From Isoetes taiwanensis (Eukaryota; Streptophyta; Lycopodiopsida; Isoetales; Isoetaceae), in assembly GCA_021234155.1 (NCBI GenBank), contig JAJEKV010000013.1, positions 14,301,877 through 14,365,876 of the forward strand: 64,000 nt of DNA, read 5' to 3'. A program made the position numbers and the translations under genes. Below the pieces are notes generated by a model that did not search any database, was not told the origin of the DNA, and worked only from the letters and a program-made list of their open reading frames with translations. Positions 62,115 to 64,000 of this stretch are shown here, in pieces; positions within the stretch are counted from its first letter, which is position 1; each line of letters opens with the position of its first letter.

Positions 62115-62306
62115 CATTCAGTTCCATGTCTGCGTGTTGATGATGGAGGAGGTTGGATGCGTCAATTTTGTCATTCAATCAAATTGGTGTATAGTAAATG
62201 AATGCCCCTAAACGGAAATCGAAAGGGGACAGAAATAATCCGTGTTTGCTACTCATTTTTGGCACTTGTATATAACGCCTTGCAACGGTGCATGATGCAC
62301 GGCGCC

Positions 62307-62312
62307 AATAAA
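62307..62312 (+). terminator. Candidate polyadenylation signal of the GAUT gene
   Basis: AATAAA lies 190 bp after the GAUT stop codon, a normal plant 3' UTR length. The cleavage site is not determined. Confidence 0.5.
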
Positions 62313-62730
62313 GCAATGGTGGAGGAGTCAAATGTAAAGCAGGAAGCTGTTGGTTTTTAAGCAAGATCGGAACATGGGCTTATTTGGAATGTTGAGCACC
62401 GAGGCGTGATTTGGTGCAATATGCCAAGTTTGAATATGTCCGAACATGGCCTGCTTCACATTTAAAGGTATGCGCCATCAATCAGTGGATCTACTTCCAA
62501 ATTTTTCCTCTGGAATGGATCATCTTTCCTTCACATTTCCAGATTTTCTGAGTTTCTAATGTGTTACAGACTTCAAGTTGAAATGGAATATAATCATCTT
62601 TGCACATTCCCAAATTGACCTTGTGATGTTGACAAGTCTTCTAACGCCATTATAATGTTTGGATTTTGCCTGGTCAATGACATGAGCATAATTGGCAGTC
62701 TATCCTTTTCTCTAGTAATAAGCACATAGC

Positions 62731-62800
62731 CATGGCCTACAAGCAAGTAGCATCTTTTTGCTTGAGCCATGGCCTACAAGCAAAGAGCATCTTTTTGCTT
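62731..62800. repeat. 35-bp tandem duplication
   Basis: CCATGGCCTACAAGCAA followed by GAGCATCTTTTTGCTT occurs twice head-to-tail. No gene was recognised between 62,400 and 62,870. Confidence 0.75.
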
Positions 62801-62880
62801 TTAAGGCAAGCCGACCTAAATGCGTGGTGGTGTTCCATTTTGACTTTGATCACCACCCTTATAGCAATGGGCGTTTGGGT

Positions 62881-63835
62881 CATAGTTACAAAACATGGCC
62901 ACGGGAAATGCAACGGATCCCTAAATTTTAGAAAACGGAAACGGCAACGGAACACTGAAACGGATAACATGGGAATATTCATTAAAGGTACTTTAAATTT
63001 TTGAAAAAAAACAGAGTTTGTATCTCACAACTTGATATCCATATGCTGAGCATATGCTGCATAGGTTTCCAACTTGATATTCATATGTTCAGCATATGCT
63101 GCATAGTTTTCCTTTGCCTTGCATAAGCATATCTCACAGTGTATGAACAGACGTCACAATGTATGAAATGAATGCCTAATTGAAGCTACAAAATCCGCTT
63201 GCTAGGGCTCTACATGTCTGCAAAATCTGCTTGCTTAGGGCTCTACATGTGTGCACTACTGGCATCTAATTCTTGCTAGAGAAGCTGCACAGAAAGAATT
63301 GAGCCCCCATCTTCACTTGGGATTTGTTGCCAAAACTATCTTAATTGGCAGGAGACGATTGCTAACCCAAAGTACATGCTCCTTTGGCAAGGAATGAATC
63401 CCAATTAATGATCTCGCTACATGCTTGTGCTTGGGTTAACTAATACTAATACTAACTAACCGACAGACCGTGGACTAACCGACTGTGGAAGGCAGCGCTC
63501 AGCAAGGAACAACAATGCCTTGGCAGGAATGGACAGCAAACAATCGGAATAGTGAAATTGAAGCAGCGAACAATAGGACAGAAACACAAACAACGGAATA
63601 AAAAAGGGGCGTGTAAAACAAAATAGCTCTCTGGACTTCTTTTTTGTTACAGTTGCAGGTTTTTTTTTATAGAACACAGCCATTGTTTGCTTACACGACA
63701 GCCTGGCAACGGCTAAACACGCCCGTTGTTTGTACCAGCACCAAAACACGATCGTGGCTTTGTTCACCGCGGATTCTCCTAGAAATCCGTTGCAACCGTG
63801 GGACACGGCCGAAACAGCCGTGTTTCGTAACTATG
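62881..63835. mobile_element. 955-bp hAT-like non-autonomous element
   Basis: The left end CATAGTTACAAAACATGG and the inverted right end CATAGTTACGAAACACGG match at 16 of 18 positions. Flanks are GTTTGGGT (62,873-62,880) and GTTTGGGG (63,836-63,843), an 8-bp target duplication with one mismatch, as in hAT elements. Next to the ends there are CGGAAACGG/CCGTGT-rich subterminal stretches. Interior open frames (63,456-63,806 -) show no transposase. The superfamily call is inference. Confidence 0.65.
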
Positions 63836-64000
63836 GTTTGGGGATATTATTATTTTTGATTTGGTGCTTGGGTATATGCCTAGAGGAGGTGCTGCGCATG
63901 AGGGGTTGCACTCTGGTAGCCCTGAGAGCGTGTTTGCATGCTCTTTGTCAAAATGGAATATAATCATCTTTGCATGTTCTTTGTCAAAATGGAATAGAAA

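Noticed and set aside
61809-62211. Separate small genes downstream in the GAUT locus
   Set aside because: The frame at 61,809-62,114 is the last GAUT exon preceded by intron sequence; 62,029-62,211 is an out-of-frame shadow.

Overview
This is eukaryotic plant nuclear DNA. The only clearly intact gene is a nine-exon Golgi pectin galacturonosyltransferase of the GAUT type (59,465-62,114, + strand), with short introns of about 66-96 bp and GT-AG borders. Nearly everything else is transposable-element debris at several levels of nesting, plus satellite DNA and microsatellites. The mix (several L1-like LINE lineages with zf-RVT tails, a second LINE lineage ending in pentanucleotide repeats, long minisatellites, compact introns) suggests a repeat-rich land plant. 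A fern or other seed-free plant is my best guess; this is inference, and the species cannot be read from the window.

Layout: 1-4.8 kb, a decayed L1-like LINE on the minus strand. 4.8-12.1 kb, mostly unassigned DNA with small fold-back repeats, possible minus-strand gene fragments at 6.9-7.2 and 8.6-9.5 kb, and a 1.35-kb poly(A) retroposon (9,524-10,874) with 14-bp target duplications. 12.1-16.7 kb, a second L1-like LINE (+) with a 545-bp inverted-repeat element inside its endonuclease domain. 17.2-19.8 kb, a minus-strand LINE of a different lineage (called LINE-A here). 20.1-24.6 kb, a broken transposase-like gene (+). 24.8-26.1 kb, a composite repeat with a tRNA-like Pol III box pair, then a tiny LINE-A 3' end with a 70-bp (TATTC)14 tail.

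28.7-49.0 kb is one nested locus. A 5'-truncated LINE-A copy (10-bp target duplication ATGTATAGGA at 28,716 and 49,026) was split by a 7.8-kb L1-like LINE (called LINE-C; 13-bp duplication at 28,821 and 48,017). LINE-C was in turn split by an 11,360-bp CACTA-like DNA element (34,379-45,738; imperfect inverted ends CACACTSACCCC; 3-bp duplication TTT). That element carries a large 19-bp satellite, a 147-bp-arm hairpin, another LINE 3' end (called LINE-B) and microsatellites, but no transposase that I can see.

49.0-58.3 kb holds a 700-bp tandem duplication with a (CT)n tract of about 195 bp, a CCACATTAACC minisatellite, LINE remnants, a head-to-head pair of the composite repeat and a 119-bp Mutator-type MITE with a 10-bp target duplication. 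After the GAUT gene there is a 955-bp hAT-like non-autonomous element (62,881-63,835). The mobile elements do not work as a pathway with the gene. The biological content is one housekeeping cell-wall gene beside a readable record of successive insertions.
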